A DNA stretch of 37,401 nucleotides from a bacterium (lineage in GTDB: Bacteria > SM23-31). Positions 7,878 to 17,248 of this stretch are shown piece by piece. Within the stretch, counting starts at the first letter, position 1; every line of letters begins with the position of its first letter. Under the pieces are notes generated by a model, which worked only from the letters and a program-made list of their open reading frames with translations, was not told the DNA's origin and searched no databases. The stretch spans positions 1 to 37,401 of the forward strand of contig JANQEH010000169.1 in the NCBI GenBank assembly GCA_028278455.1, in the 5' to 3' direction. Made by a program: the position numbers and the translations under genes.

Positions 7878-10493
7878 TTGAAAATAATATATGCATTTTT
7901 TATCATAATTTCCTTAACGCTGAACTCTTATGCCCAGTCAGCGGTACAAGCTCTGATTAATACTCACTATGAAGATGTTCCGGACGATATTAGCGTTATG
8001 AATGTCGGTGAGTATCGTAGGGTGATAGACCTTAACGGAGAGTGGGAAGTGCAGCTTGGGGGAAGCGAGGTGAGTAATCCAATCCGGATTCCCAGTTCAA
8101 TTGATTATAAAGGAAAGATGTATTTCAGGAGAGATTTCGACCTGCCAATTGATCTCTCAGACTACCATGCAAAGCTGTTTGCTCTTGCCGTAAACAACAT
8201 TTGCACTATCAAGATAAACGGTATTTTTATCGGATCCCATTCAGGTGGGTATACAAGCTTTTCAATTGATATTCTAGACACAATACTTAGACCCGGTGAA
8301 TCTAACCTCATCGAGATCGAGATTGATAACTCGGTACTTACGAATTCACCGGTATCCCATCGCCCTCAACCCTGGGGATGGAAATCATACGGAGGGATCG
8401 TCAGGGAAATATATCTGATGCTGCAGCCAAAGACTACTCTCACTAACTGGTCAATGGATTATTCCTTCAGAAACGATTACAGCGACACCGATGCAGTTTT
8501 TACATTTAATTTTCAAAATTTCTATCAAAGTTCAGGAGAAGAAGAGAATTCTGAAACATCACTCCGCAGAGAAGATATCCAGGAAATCGGTTATTATATT
8601 GAGATATTCAACAAAAGGACGAGTAATCTTATCAAATCGACGGCTGCTAATCCCAAATACCTGAGTGTACATCAGGCAGTTGAAGATACACTGAAACTGA
8701 ATTTTAAAAATATTGAATTATGGTCGCCTGAAAATCCCGTCAATTATCATTTAGTAATAACAATGCTAAAAAGGAATAATTTAGTTGTTGATCAGTTCAG
8801 CACCGACTTCGGATTCAGAGAGATCAGGATGAGATCTGACGGTTTATACCTTAACGGTGAGAAAACAAAACTGATTGGTATCTACCGCGTTGAGCAGCAT
8901 CCTGATTACGGCCTTTCACTTCCGTATAATGTTCAGAGGCAGGATCTTGTCCAGATAAAGAATCTGGGTATTAATGCTGTAAGAACGGGACCGTATCCAA
9001 ACCATCCATATTTCTATGATCTTTGTGACGAGATGGGAATCCTGGTTCTTGAAGAGATCCCGATAAACAGGATACCGACGTCATTCATTGCGAGAGAAGA
9101 TTTTATGGAGCAGGCATCACAGTTTGTATCTGAGATGATAAGCCGTGATAAGCACCATCCCTCGATTATAGGCTGGGGACTTGGTTCTGAGTTGAATCCG
9201 GAAAGCTCCAACACAAGAAAATATATAGACAATATCGCTGATGCCAGCAGGAACCTTGACAATCGGCCTTTATATTTTTCTACCATGAAGGATGTAACTG
9301 AACCAACAAGTGATAATATCGATTTTATTCTGCGCGATTATTTTAGTCCTGATCCCAGTGATTTCGATAAGATCATTGGAGATATCAAGTCTGCCGGTAG
9401 AGATAAAGCGCTGATGATAGGTAAAATCGGTCCGGATCTATTTCCGGACAATTTACATGGTTATCAGAATAAAACATCTATAGCGCATCAATCAAAATAT
9501 TTTGGCGATCTCTATAATATAATCAATGAGGACGATTCAATACCCGGGGTGTTTTTCTGGAGTTTTGCTGACTGGAAGGGTGATAATCCTACGATTATCG
9601 CCGGACCTGAACACACAGGCCATACCTATTTCAGGGGGCTTATTGATGAAAACCGAATCGAAAGACAGGCCTACCAATACTTACAGGCTACTATCGGTAA
9701 TAGCAAGCTTGCCTCCCTTACGATCGGAACAGAGGTGGAAGAATCGCAGAAAGTACTCGTTTTCTCAGGTTTTTCATTGATCCTGATCCTGATTGTCACT
9801 CTTAAAAGACACAGGTGGTTTGGGAAGAATTTTAAAAGATCGATCTTTTTTACTAAAAATTTCTTTCAGGACGTTCTCGATAACCGGAATATTCAGATCT
9901 GGCAGACATTGCTATTGACAATTGCCATTTCAACTTCATTTGCAATAGGTATCGCGGGTGTTTGCTATTTTTATAAAAGAGATGTTTTTTTTGATCTTCT
10001 TATTTCGCAGTTCATTATGTCTTACGGACTGAAGAAATTTATAGTCAGTCTTATATGGAATCCGTTTTACAATATAGTTTTTCTATCTGCTTTATTTTTT
10101 CTTATTCTTTTAATTAATGCTTATATATATAATATTTTTCTTTTGTTTTTCGGAATCAGCCGTGGAACGGCTTTCTCACTGAATACACTGATTTGGTCAG
10201 GCAGCCACTTCATTTTTGGGATTCCCTTCTCTATGGCTGTTTATTCATCTCTGGGACACACGAATACTGTTTTATTCTATGCAGTTGCCGGAGCCGTATT
10301 CTTTACGCTGTATTTCTGGAGGTTGCTGCTTGCTCTAAAAGTAGTATTTAAGAAAGGTTTTAATAAAGCGCTTGTTTGCATTGTTCTCCTTGCTCTCCTT
10401 TTCTGGGGTGGTTCTGCTCTTGTTTTTCAGAGCAAATATGATTCGTTTACCTACGCGTGGAACATTATTAATAATATTGAATTTCAGGAGTAA
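7878..10493 (+). CDS. GH2-like (beta-glucuronidase/galactosidase fold) protein fused to a six-helix membrane domain
   Basis: From the TTG at 7878 the product is 871 aa with signal peptide MKIIYAFFIIISLTLNSYAQ. Residues about 35-190 form the jelly-roll sugar-binding domain (DLNGEWEVQLGG, RRDFDLP, HRPQPWGWKSYGGIVREIYL), about 190-320 the immunoglobulin-like domain (ELWSPENPVNYHL), and about 320-620 the TIM barrel. The acid/base motif is kept as GWGLGSELNP (Glu438) and FFWSFADWKGDNP matches the end of the barrel. Where the nucleophile motif (normally like TEYG) is expected I read MIGKIGPD, with Lys516, so hydrolysis may be lost. The last roughly 230 residues contain about six hydrophobic segments, somewhat like a Yip1 domain. 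The smc start follows 10 nt later, so the two genes are probably co-transcribed. Function is unknown: it may bind glycan at the envelope, or the nucleophile may sit elsewhere. Confidence 0.8.
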   Translation: MKIIYAFFIIISLTLNSYAQSAVQALINTHYEDVPDDISVMNVGEYRRVIDLNGEWEVQLGGSEVSNPIRIPSSIDYKGKMYFRRDFDLPIDLSDYHAKLFALAVNNICTIKINGIFIGSHSGGYTSFSIDILDTILRPGESNLIEIEIDNSVLTNSPVSHRPQPWGWKSYGGIVREIYLMLQPKTTLTNWSMDYSFRNDYSDTDAVFTFNFQNFYQSSGEEENSETSLRREDIQEIGYYIEIFNKRTSNLIKSTAANPKYLSVHQAVEDTLKLNFKNIELWSPENPVNYHLVITMLKRNNLVVDQFSTDFGFREIRMRSDGLYLNGEKTKLIGIYRVEQHPDYGLSLPYNVQRQDLVQIKNLGINAVRTGPYPNHPYFYDLCDEMGILVLEEIPINRIPTSFIAREDFMEQASQFVSEMISRDKHHPSIIGWGLGSELNPESSNTRKYIDNIADASRNLDNRPLYFSTMKDVTEPTSDNIDFILRDYFSPDPSDFDKIIGDIKSAGRDKALMIGKIGPDLFPDNLHGYQNKTSIAHQSKYFGDLYNIINEDDSIPGVFFWSFADWKGDNPTIIAGPEHTGHTYFRGLIDENRIERQAYQYLQATIGNSKLASLTIGTEVEESQKVLVFSGFSLILILIVTLKRHRWFGKNFKRSIFFTKNFFQDVLDNRNIQIWQTLLLTIAISTSFAIGIAGVCYFYKRDVFFDLLISQFIMSYGLKKFIVSLIWNPFYNIVFLSALFFLILLINAYIYNIFLLFFGISRGTAFSLNTLIWSGSHFIFGIPFSMAVYSSLGHTNTVLFYAVAGAVFFTLYFWRLLLALKVVFKKGFNKALVCIVLLALLFWGGSALVFQSKYDSFTYAWNIINNIEFQE

Positions 10494-10503
10494 TTGAGTA
10501 AAT

Positions 10504-13500
10504 ATGTATCTGTCTAGAGTAAACCTTATAGGTTTTAAATCTTTTGTAAATAAAATATCCATTGATTTTGATGAAGGTATAACCGCTATAGTAGGTCCGA
10601 ACGGCTGCGGTAAAACAAATATCGTCGATGCCATAAGATGGGTATTAGGTGAACAGAAAACGTCTGTTTTACGCGGTGAGAAGATGGAAAGTGTCATTTT
10701 TGACGGCACTAATAAGCGCAGGAGAGCGAACTTCGCAGATGTCTCTCTTGTTATCCAGAACACAAAGAATATCCTGCCTGTTGAATACTCTGAGGTAATG
10801 ATAACTAGAAGACTGTTCAGGTCCGGTGATAGCGAATATATGCTGAATAAGGAAAAATGCAGGCTGAAGGATATTACAAATCTTCTAATGGACAGCGGTA
10901 TGGGGCATGATGCTTATTCAGTTATTGAACTCGACATGGTTAAAATGCTCCTGAACGACAGGGATGATTACAGGAAAAGGTTATTTGAAGAAGCTGCAGG
11001 TGTCTCAAAATATAAGGCAAGAAGACAGGAATCTCTCAGGAAACTCGATGCAACAAGACAGGATCTGCTAAGGGTAAAGGATATTATCACCGAAGTTGAG
11101 CGTTCTGTAAAAGGCTTGAAAACCCAGGTTAACAGGGCAAAAAGATATGAAAAGCTTAAGCAACTCCTAAAAAGTAATGAAAAAGTATATTATAAACTGA
11201 AGAGAGAAAAACTTCTTGGATCAAAAAAGCCTGTTGAAGAAAATATAAAAGAACTTACTAACAGACTTAATGAATATTCAGGAAAGGCAGCCAAAGAAGA
11301 AGCTCAGGTCGAAAAGGCAAGGACTGAGATTCTTCAAAAACAGAATCTCCTGACTTCGGCACAGGAAGAACTCGATAGATTTAATGAAAACGTAAGGCAG
11401 GTTGATAATTCATTCGTACAGGTTTCCGAAAGGCTCGTTGCTCTCACTCAGAGGAAAACAAGGCTGGTAACTGAAACCGGTGTGCTGGAGAACAGGATAC
11501 GTGAATCCGAAGAGCAATCAGAGAATATAAAATCTGAACTTAAAACCAATAAAAACAACCTTAAAACAATAGAAAAAGACCTGGAGGATTCAAAATTACG
11601 CAGAGATAAATTCCTTGCTGGTTACAGGGAAAAGAAGAGTGTGTATCTTGGTAAGAGTCAGCAGGTTTTTGATGTAATGAACCAACTCGCCGAGAAGATC
11701 AGGAAAAGAGATGCAGTTAAAAGGGACTCAAAAGAAACGGATGAGAAAATCTCAGGGTTGAATCTATCGAGAAAACAGGCCAATTCAAGGATAAGCGAGC
11801 TTAATACACAAAGGATCATTGTAGAAAGAAACATTGAGGAGCATAAAGGGGAGCTTGAGACTATCAGAGAACTTCGAAAATCCATCTCAAGCAAGATTGA
11901 AGGTGTGAATTCTGAGATCAGCGAACTGGAAAAGAAAGTCTATCTGACAAGATCATCATGTGATTCTGCTAATTCAAAGCTGGATTTTCTGAACCGTCTT
12001 GTGGAAGATCACAGCGATATGCCAGCCGGTGTTAAAGCAGTACTTGATTCAAAAACTGAGAACGAAGGTATTCTGGGTACGGTTGCAGAACTGATAACTG
12101 TTCCGGAAGAATTCAGAACTGCTGTAGAATCTGTACTTGGAGAGCAGGCAAATTATGTGGTTGTGGAAAAGAGCAGGGATATTCAAAAAGCTATCTCAAA
12201 CCTACGAGCAGAAGGAAGTGGTAGAGCCACATTAATAGCCCTGGATAAAGTACCGCAAACAAATGTACCTGATCTTGATCCGCAGATTAAAAAGGTTTTT
12301 AACATCGATTTTCCTTTATTAGAAAAGATCGAATTTGACGATACTTTGAAAGATCTGATGAAGGTTTTAGTCGGAGATGTGTTTTATTCCGCTTCTGACA
12401 GCGAAAAACTGCTTTACGGGGAAGACGATCATGACTGGAAGGGGAATTATAACATTGTTAATAGGGAAGGGGATATTCTTTCAGTAGGATTTATTTATTC
12501 AGGCGGAAGCAGAATTGAGGAAAATATAGGCATCGTCGGAAGGAAAGAGAGAATTAAGGAATTAACTGAAGAGATTACCGGCCTTGAACAGAAAATACAG
12601 AACTTAGAGATATCACTCGAGAAAGAAAGGTCTGAGAGAGAACTGCTTCAGGAAAGACTTGAAGAAGCCGATTCAGAACTTGAACAGAAGTACAAGCTGA
12701 GTGAAGATGAGCGAACAAAATTAGAAGTTCTCAACTTTGATATCAGGCAGACAGAAGATAAACTTTCAGAATCTATCAATGGCGTAAAACAGCTGGAACT
12801 TATCAAAAAAGAGTATGTTGAGATAGATGAACTTGAATATGATATCAGTGTATTGGAAAAGGTGAGGAAGAAACTTCAGCAGGAAAGAGAGAATTTTCAA
12901 TCTGAAGAAGAGCAGTTGGAAGAGGAACGGCAGGAGATCGAGAACAGTTTTATAGCGATCAACTCGGGTTATACTCAGCTAAGGGGATCGATCACATCTT
13001 CAGAAAAGGATCTGGAACGAACAATAAAATTGCAGAAGGAGCATAATTCGGAATTAAAAGAGCGTAATGAACAGCTACAGGTAAACGATGAGAATTTAAA
13101 GACAACAGCGGCAAGAAAATCTGAACTTTCTGATGAATTGAATGAACTGCTTCAGGACAGGGGAAAATATGAAGATGCAGTCCTGGCCTCCAGAGAAGAT
13201 CTTGCTGAAATTCAGGACAGGAAGCAGAATGAGCTGGACAGTTTTTTGAAGCTTAGAAACCAGATAAATGAACTCAGAGATGAGATTCATGATCAGAAGG
13301 AAAAAAACGTTTCACTTATCCAGGAACTAAAATATCTTGAAGAGACAATAGAAACAAAGGGTCTGAAACTGACAGATCTTGAAGAAGAACTGGATAAGGA
13401 ATATCAATACGAGGATGTTATTGGAAATATGGATAAATACCGGGACAGGATTGAGAATTTCGGGCCGGTAAACATGGAAGCTGTAGAGGAATACGACAAG

Positions 13501-14100
13501 GAAAGGGAAAGGTTGACGTTTCTCGAGAATCAGGTCCAGGACCTCGAGGAAGCAGAAAGAACGCTGGTAGATACAATTGACAGGATAAATGTTACTGCAA
13601 GTGAAAAATTAATAAATACATTTGAACATGTAAAGGTCTATTTCAGCGAGATTTTCTCGATCTTTTTTACCAATGGAAAAGCTGAAATGACACTGGTAGA
13701 AGGTAAGGATCCTCTCGATATAAAGGTTGAAATTTTCGCACAGCCATTCGGTAAGAATATTCAATCTATAGCTCTGCTTTCCGGTGGGGAGCGGGCACTT
13801 ACTGCAATTGCAATCCTTTTTGCCATATATAAGGTTAAACCAAGTCCATTCTGTATTCTGGATGAGGTAGATGCACCTCTGGATGATGCGAACATTGCGA
13901 GGTTCATAAAGATGCTTCAGCGGTTCTCAACCGATACTCAGTTCATAGTGGTGACACATAATAAAAAGACAATGCAGGCAGCAAGAAACCTGTACGGTGT
14001 TACTATGGAAGAGACCGGGGTATCTAAGCTTGTTTCAGTTAGGTTGAATGCAAAAAACGATACAGAAGAGGTTTTGGACAATTTAATTGAAAATAAATAA
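10504..14100 (+). CDS. smc: Chromosome partition protein SMC
   Basis: A full-length condensin ATPase of 1198 aa. Walker A GPNGCGKTN lies at 31-39. Long coiled coils at about 165-500 and 670-1000 (heptads rich in Glu, Lys and Leu) flank the hinge at about 505-640 (GVKAVLDSKTENEGILG, AVESVLGEQANYVVV). The ABC signature ALLSGGERAL falls at about 1091-1100 and Walker B with D-loop CILDEVDAPLDDAN at about 1117-1130, so both half-ATPases are present. SMC dimers organise and help segregate the nucleoid together with ScpA and ScpB, which are not in this window. The ATG lies 10 nt after the GH2-like stop; an AGGAG overlapping the end of that gene may drive initiation. A STAS-domain gene follows 42 nt downstream. 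Confidence 0.97.
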   Translation: MYLSRVNLIGFKSFVNKISIDFDEGITAIVGPNGCGKTNIVDAIRWVLGEQKTSVLRGEKMESVIFDGTNKRRRANFADVSLVIQNTKNILPVEYSEVMITRRLFRSGDSEYMLNKEKCRLKDITNLLMDSGMGHDAYSVIELDMVKMLLNDRDDYRKRLFEEAAGVSKYKARRQESLRKLDATRQDLLRVKDIITEVERSVKGLKTQVNRAKRYEKLKQLLKSNEKVYYKLKREKLLGSKKPVEENIKELTNRLNEYSGKAAKEEAQVEKARTEILQKQNLLTSAQEELDRFNENVRQVDNSFVQVSERLVALTQRKTRLVTETGVLENRIRESEEQSENIKSELKTNKNNLKTIEKDLEDSKLRRDKFLAGYREKKSVYLGKSQQVFDVMNQLAEKIRKRDAVKRDSKETDEKISGLNLSRKQANSRISELNTQRIIVERNIEEHKGELETIRELRKSISSKIEGVNSEISELEKKVYLTRSSCDSANSKLDFLNRLVEDHSDMPAGVKAVLDSKTENEGILGTVAELITVPEEFRTAVESVLGEQANYVVVEKSRDIQKAISNLRAEGSGRATLIALDKVPQTNVPDLDPQIKKVFNIDFPLLEKIEFDDTLKDLMKVLVGDVFYSASDSEKLLYGEDDHDWKGNYNIVNREGDILSVGFIYSGGSRIEENIGIVGRKERIKELTEEITGLEQKIQNLEISLEKERSERELLQERLEEADSELEQKYKLSEDERTKLEVLNFDIRQTEDKLSESINGVKQLELIKKEYVEIDELEYDISVLEKVRKKLQQERENFQSEEEQLEEERQEIENSFIAINSGYTQLRGSITSSEKDLERTIKLQKEHNSELKERNEQLQVNDENLKTTAARKSELSDELNELLQDRGKYEDAVLASREDLAEIQDRKQNELDSFLKLRNQINELRDEIHDQKEKNVSLIQELKYLEETIETKGLKLTDLEEELDKEYQYEDVIGNMDKYRDRIENFGPVNMEAVEEYDKERERLTFLENQVQDLEEAERTLVDTIDRINVTASEKLINTFEHVKVYFSEIFSIFFTNGKAEMTLVEGKDPLDIKVEIFAQPFGKNIQSIALLSGGERALTAIAILFAIYKVKPSPFCILDEVDAPLDDANIARFIKMLQRFSTDTQFIVVTHNKKTMQAARNLYGVTMEETGVSKLVSVRLNAKNDTEEVLDNLIENK

Positions 14101-14142
14101 TAGAATTAAACGGATTTTAAGATATATAAAGATGGATTCGCT

Positions 14143-14496
14143 ATGAAAGACTCAAGCATTGAATACTCCAGTGAAGAGAAGGATGGAATTCTGATATTCA
14201 AGATCAATGAGAACAGGGTAGACTCTTTTAAGTCACCTGCATTCAAGACAGAACTATTAAAACTGATCGCTGCAGGAAATTCCAGGATTCTAATCGATCT
14301 CAGTGATGTTGATACTATGGACAGCTCCGGATTGGGAGCTCTAACATTCGGCAGAAGACAGATTGAAGAAGTTGGCGGTGAACTGGTGATCTGCGGTCTG
14401 CAGGAAAAGGTACAAACTCTTTTCAATATTGCTAAGCTGGATTCCATATTTAAGCTATTCAGCACAACAGATGAAGGGATGGAAGCACTGAAATAA
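14143..14496 (+). CDS. STAS-domain protein, anti-sigma-factor antagonist type
   Basis: This single-domain protein of 117 aa matches SpoIIAA/RsbV-type antagonists: ILIDLSDVDTMDSSGLGAL (49-67) contains the DSSG loop whose serine (Ser62, or neighbouring Ser61) is the phosphorylation site in characterised members, and GGELVICGLQEKVQTLF follows as the usual second half. Such proteins bind a serine kinase/anti-sigma factor when unphosphorylated. No RsbW-like kinase or PP2C phosphatase is nearby, so the partner must be elsewhere. It could instead serve another partner-switching pathway. It sits between smc and the DUF151 nuclease, on the same strand. Confidence 0.88.
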   Translation: MKDSSIEYSSEEKDGILIFKINENRVDSFKSPAFKTELLKLIAAGNSRILIDLSDVDTMDSSGLGALTFGRRQIEEVGGELVICGLQEKVQTLFNIAKLDSIFKLFSTTDEGMEALK

Positions 14497-14671
14497 TCAT
14501 ATTCTGCTAATTCGGTTATAAAAAGCATGGAATAAAATACCGGTTTAGGGGTATAGAAAAAAGTAAGCCCCTACAAGGCAGCAGAAATTCTGAAAGAAAT
14601 ATATCCTTGCTTTAGAGTAATTATATGGATATATTTGAGCATGTAATTTTAACCTGGAAGTTTTGAATTTT

Positions 14672-15259
14672 ATGGGCAAGAATGAAGATATAATCGCTGT
14701 ACGTGTGCATGGTGTTACCGCAGATCCCACTACGAATCAATTCCTGATGCTTTTGATAGATGATGTTGGGAAAAGACTGCTGCCGATAGTTATTGGACAA
14801 TGGGAGGCTCAATCGATTGCCTGGAACATGCAGGGTATCGAGATGCAAAGGCCTCTTACCCATGATCTGTTTAAAGAGATGCTGGATACAGCACACCTGA
14901 AGATAGCTAGAATCCTTATCAATGAACTGAAAGAAAATACTTTTTATGCTCAGATTGCCCTTGAGGAGAATGAGAAAACCATTGATATAGACTCTCGTCC
15001 CTCCGATGCTGTTGCAATAGCATTAAGGGTAAACGCTCCGATTTTTGTATCTGAGACGGTAATTGATAAAGCGGCGGTAAAAATAGATGATGAAAGCCAG
15101 ATTGCTGCTTCAGAACTTACATTATTGACTGAGCAACTGCAGAGAGCCATCGACAATGAAGACTATGAACAGGCTGCTATATTGAGGGATAAAATCAACG
15201 AGATAAATGATAAGGACGGAAACATCGATCCTACAAAAGAAGCGCCAGATAATAATTAG
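14672..15259 (+). CDS. DUF151 bifunctional-nuclease-family protein with C-terminal UVR motif
   Basis: About 195 aa. The N-terminal DUF151 domain (about 1-130) shows VRVHGVTADPTTNQFLMLL, LPIVIGQWEAQSIAW, RPLTHDLFKEML and the family signature SRPSDAVAIALRVNAPIFV. The C-terminus is a UVR motif (LTEQLQRAIDNEDYEQAAIL, then RDKINEIN), the short UvrB/UvrC-interaction helix pair; this domain pairing is common in Bacteroidota and Chlorobi relatives. The related plant and mycobacterial proteins were reported to have nuclease activity, but the role in bacteria is poorly known. The ATG at 14672 is preferred over a TTG at 14663; the TGGAAG Shine-Dalgarno lies 11 nt before the ATG and only 2 nt before the TTG, so the choice is not certain. 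Confidence 0.88.
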   Translation: MGKNEDIIAVRVHGVTADPTTNQFLMLLIDDVGKRLLPIVIGQWEAQSIAWNMQGIEMQRPLTHDLFKEMLDTAHLKIARILINELKENTFYAQIALEENEKTIDIDSRPSDAVAIALRVNAPIFVSETVIDKAAVKIDDESQIAASELTLLTEQLQRAIDNEDYEQAAILRDKINEINDKDGNIDPTKEAPDNN

Positions 15260-15285
15260 AAATTTTATTATGTATTAGAAACTTC

Positions 15286-15321
15286 AAAACCGGAATATCA
15301 ACGGAAAAGATTTTCGGTTTT
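15286..15321 (+). terminator. Weak rho-independent-like terminator after the DUF151 gene
   Basis: AAAACCG (15286-15292) pairs with CGGTTTT (15315-15321), and the U-rich run continues for two more bases. The loop is long (22 nt). It sits 27 nt after the DUF151 stop and ends 7 nt before the next start, so it would leave that gene almost without a leader. Confidence 0.4.
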
Positions 15322-15328
15322 TTCTATT

Positions 15329-16375
15329 ATGAGTTATGGAAATTCATTATATAGATTGTTATTGGTTCCGGCAATTCTTTTTTTTCTATCCGGTATTGCG
15401 TACCCCCAGAGTGTTTCAAAATATGCAGGTGAATTTCTTGCGATCGGTGTTGGCGCCAGGTCTCAGGCACTCGGTGCATCTTATGTAGCCATCTCCAACG
15501 ATGCTTCTGCAGTCTACTGGAATCCTGCAGGTCTTGCCCAGCTTAATTATCCGAACATCTCGGTTATGCATGCTGAACAGTTTGCGGGTGAGGTTAATTA
15601 CGATTTTGCAAGTATCGCAATACCTTCAGGAGAGAAGATGACTTTCGGATTGGGACTGATCCGGCTGGGAATTGACGGAATACCTGATACAAGGAAGGCT
15701 TTCCTGGATATGGATACCAATAACAACGGGATCATTGACGATGACGAAAGACCGGATTATGACCAGATCTCGTATTTTTCTAACAGTGATTATGCCGCTT
15801 ATTTCAGTGTATCATACAAAAAAAGGGAAAAATTATACTACGGGGCAAATATTAAACTCATAAAACGGTCAATAGGCGAATATTCAGCGTGGGGGGTAGG
15901 CTTCGATTTAGCTGCTATGGCAAGAATAGGAGATAGACTTACCCTGGGTGCAAATTTCATGGATATAACAACTACATATATCGCATGGGATACAGGTACA
16001 AAAGAACTTATATCACCCACTTTGAAGATCGGGGGTGCATACAGATGGGATTTGGATATAGCACCTGTTTCACTCATTCCGGTTATGGATGCGGACATAC
16101 GGTTTGAGGGCAGGAAATTTGCTACTTCAATGGATATAGGCCCTATGAGTATCGATCCACATTTCGGTATAGAATTTGATTTTAACAATAGAATATTTAT
16201 AAGATCAGGGTATGATGACATAGACAGAGTTTCTTTCGGAATAGGAATCCACCTTCCCAAGTTAATTGCAGATTATTCATTCACGAGCTACAGTGATTAT
16301 GATGAGCCCGGAGATACACATAAAATATCAATATCATTATCAATCAAAGAAGAGCGGTTCAGGAGAAAGCAATGA
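15329..16375 (+). CDS. PorV/PorQ-family (UPF0164-like) outer-membrane beta-barrel protein with an EF-hand-like loop
   Basis: The 348 aa product has a signal peptide (hydrophobic LLLVPAILFFLSGIAYPQS) and then the family signature GEFLAIGVGARSQALGASYV and DASAVYWNPAGLAQL (31-71). The rest is alternating beta strands with aromatic turns and a final strand near the C-terminus, as in outer-membrane barrels related to FadL, PorV and PorQ. PorV in Bacteroidota carries cargo of the type IX secretion system; the many paralogs in other FCB phyla have unknown cargo. Residues 129-140, DTNNNGIIDDDE, match a canonical 12-residue calcium-binding EF loop (positions 1, 3, 5, 6, 9, 12 = D, N, N, G, D, E). No Shine-Dalgarno is visible before the ATG. 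Confidence 0.85.
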   Translation: MSYGNSLYRLLLVPAILFFLSGIAYPQSVSKYAGEFLAIGVGARSQALGASYVAISNDASAVYWNPAGLAQLNYPNISVMHAEQFAGEVNYDFASIAIPSGEKMTFGLGLIRLGIDGIPDTRKAFLDMDTNNNGIIDDDERPDYDQISYFSNSDYAAYFSVSYKKREKLYYGANIKLIKRSIGEYSAWGVGFDLAAMARIGDRLTLGANFMDITTTYIAWDTGTKELISPTLKIGGAYRWDLDIAPVSLIPVMDADIRFEGRKFATSMDIGPMSIDPHFGIEFDFNNRIFIRSGYDDIDRVSFGIGIHLPKLIADYSFTSYSDYDEPGDTHKISISLSIKEERFRRKQ

Positions 16376-16387
16376 CCTGAAAATACT

Positions 16388-16406
16388 ATTTTTTCCGGGA
16401 AAAAAT
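16388..16406. terminator. Perfect 19-bp palindrome, possible terminator after the PorV-like gene
   Basis: ATTTTTTCC and GGAAAAAAT are perfect inverted arms around a single G. The site starts 13 nt after the PorV-like stop. The centre is tight and GC is low, so a stable hairpin is doubtful, but the position between a gene end and the next promoter is what a terminator would have. Confidence 0.35.
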
Positions 16407-16465
16407 TTAATTGGAATATTTTGTTAATTTGATTGTATTAATATCTAAATTCTTACAAAAATTTA

Positions 16466-16494
16466 TTGACATTATTAAAAAACATACGTAATAT
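16466..16494 (+). promoter_or_regulatory. Sigma70-like promoter of the exbB-exbD-tonB cluster
   Basis: A perfect -35 TTGACA (16466-16471) is followed after 17 nt by TAATAT (16489-16494), overlapping TATAAT at 16492-16497. Transcription would start near 16501, giving a leader of about 90 nt before exbB. It is the only near-consensus promoter I find ahead of the five energiser genes. Confidence 0.7.
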
Positions 16495-16590
16495 AATTGC
16501 TTGTGAAGCGTAGAAAAAATAACTGAAACTTTACTATAATAACTAAACTAAGAACCAGTAGTTTGTAAACTGCGTGGGAGGTAGAAAACA

Positions 16591-17208
16591 ATGGTAGAAA
16601 TGTATCATAACGGCGGTCCATTTATGCTGCCTATTCTTATTCTGTTAATCTTAGGTGTCGCTTTATCCCTGTGGAAATTATGGACACTGCTAAGAGCTTC
16701 TGTTAATACCAGAAAGTTCCTTGTTAAAATCAAATCTTCTCTCCAGGAGGGAGGAATTCAGCTTGCTACAGATACTTGCGCAAATACGAGAGGTCCGGTT
16801 GCATCTATTTTTCATGCCGGTCTGCTTAGAGCCAACAGAGGTGTTGAACAGGTAGAAAAAAGCATTATGAATGCAGGTACGATTGAAATGGCATTTCTCG
16901 AAAGAGGTCTTATCTGGTTGGCAACGATCGCCGCTATCGCTCCGATGCTTGGATTTACAGGTACTGTTAGCGGTATGGTCAAGGCATTCGAAAACATCGA
17001 AAGCGCGAATAACATTACTCCTGCAGTAGTAGCTGGTGGTATTTCCGAAGCACTTCTGACAACACTTTTCGGACTTGTTGTTGCTATGATCATTCAGGTT
17101 TTCCATAACTTTTTTATCTCCAGAATCGATAAACTCATCATCGACATGGAAGAAAGCTCAGTAGATCTGGTTGACAGTTTGATAGAAATGGAATCTTCTT
17201 CCAATTAG
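16591..17208 (+). CDS. exbB: MotA/TolQ/ExbB proton channel protein
   Basis: Inner-membrane channel subunit (205 aa) that, with ExbD, passes protons to energise TonB. Three membrane segments are visible: residues about 10-32 (FMLPILILLILGVALSLWKL), about 108-135 (LIWLATIAAIAPMLGFTGTV) and about 150-175 (ISEALLTTLFGLVVAMIIQV). The APMLGFTGTVSGMVKAF segment, with its conserved Pro, Gly and Thr, is the family hallmark. The Shine-Dalgarno GGGAGGT lies 8 nt before the ATG. It is first in a cluster exbB-exbD-exbD-tonB-tonB-SPOR, a usual arrangement in FCB bacteria. Confidence 0.93.
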   Translation: MVEMYHNGGPFMLPILILLILGVALSLWKLWTLLRASVNTRKFLVKIKSSLQEGGIQLATDTCANTRGPVASIFHAGLLRANRGVEQVEKSIMNAGTIEMAFLERGLIWLATIAAIAPMLGFTGTVSGMVKAFENIESANNITPAVVAGGISEALLTTLFGLVVAMIIQVFHNFFISRIDKLIIDMEESSVDLVDSLIEMESSSN

Positions 17209-17248
17209 AAAAGTATAATCTTTTAGAAGTATAAACCAAGGAAATAGC

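Noticed and set aside
14546-14573. TAGGGG / CCCCTA hairpin after the STAS gene as terminator
   Set aside because: The 6-bp stem has a 16-nt loop and is followed by ACAAGG, with no U-rich tail.
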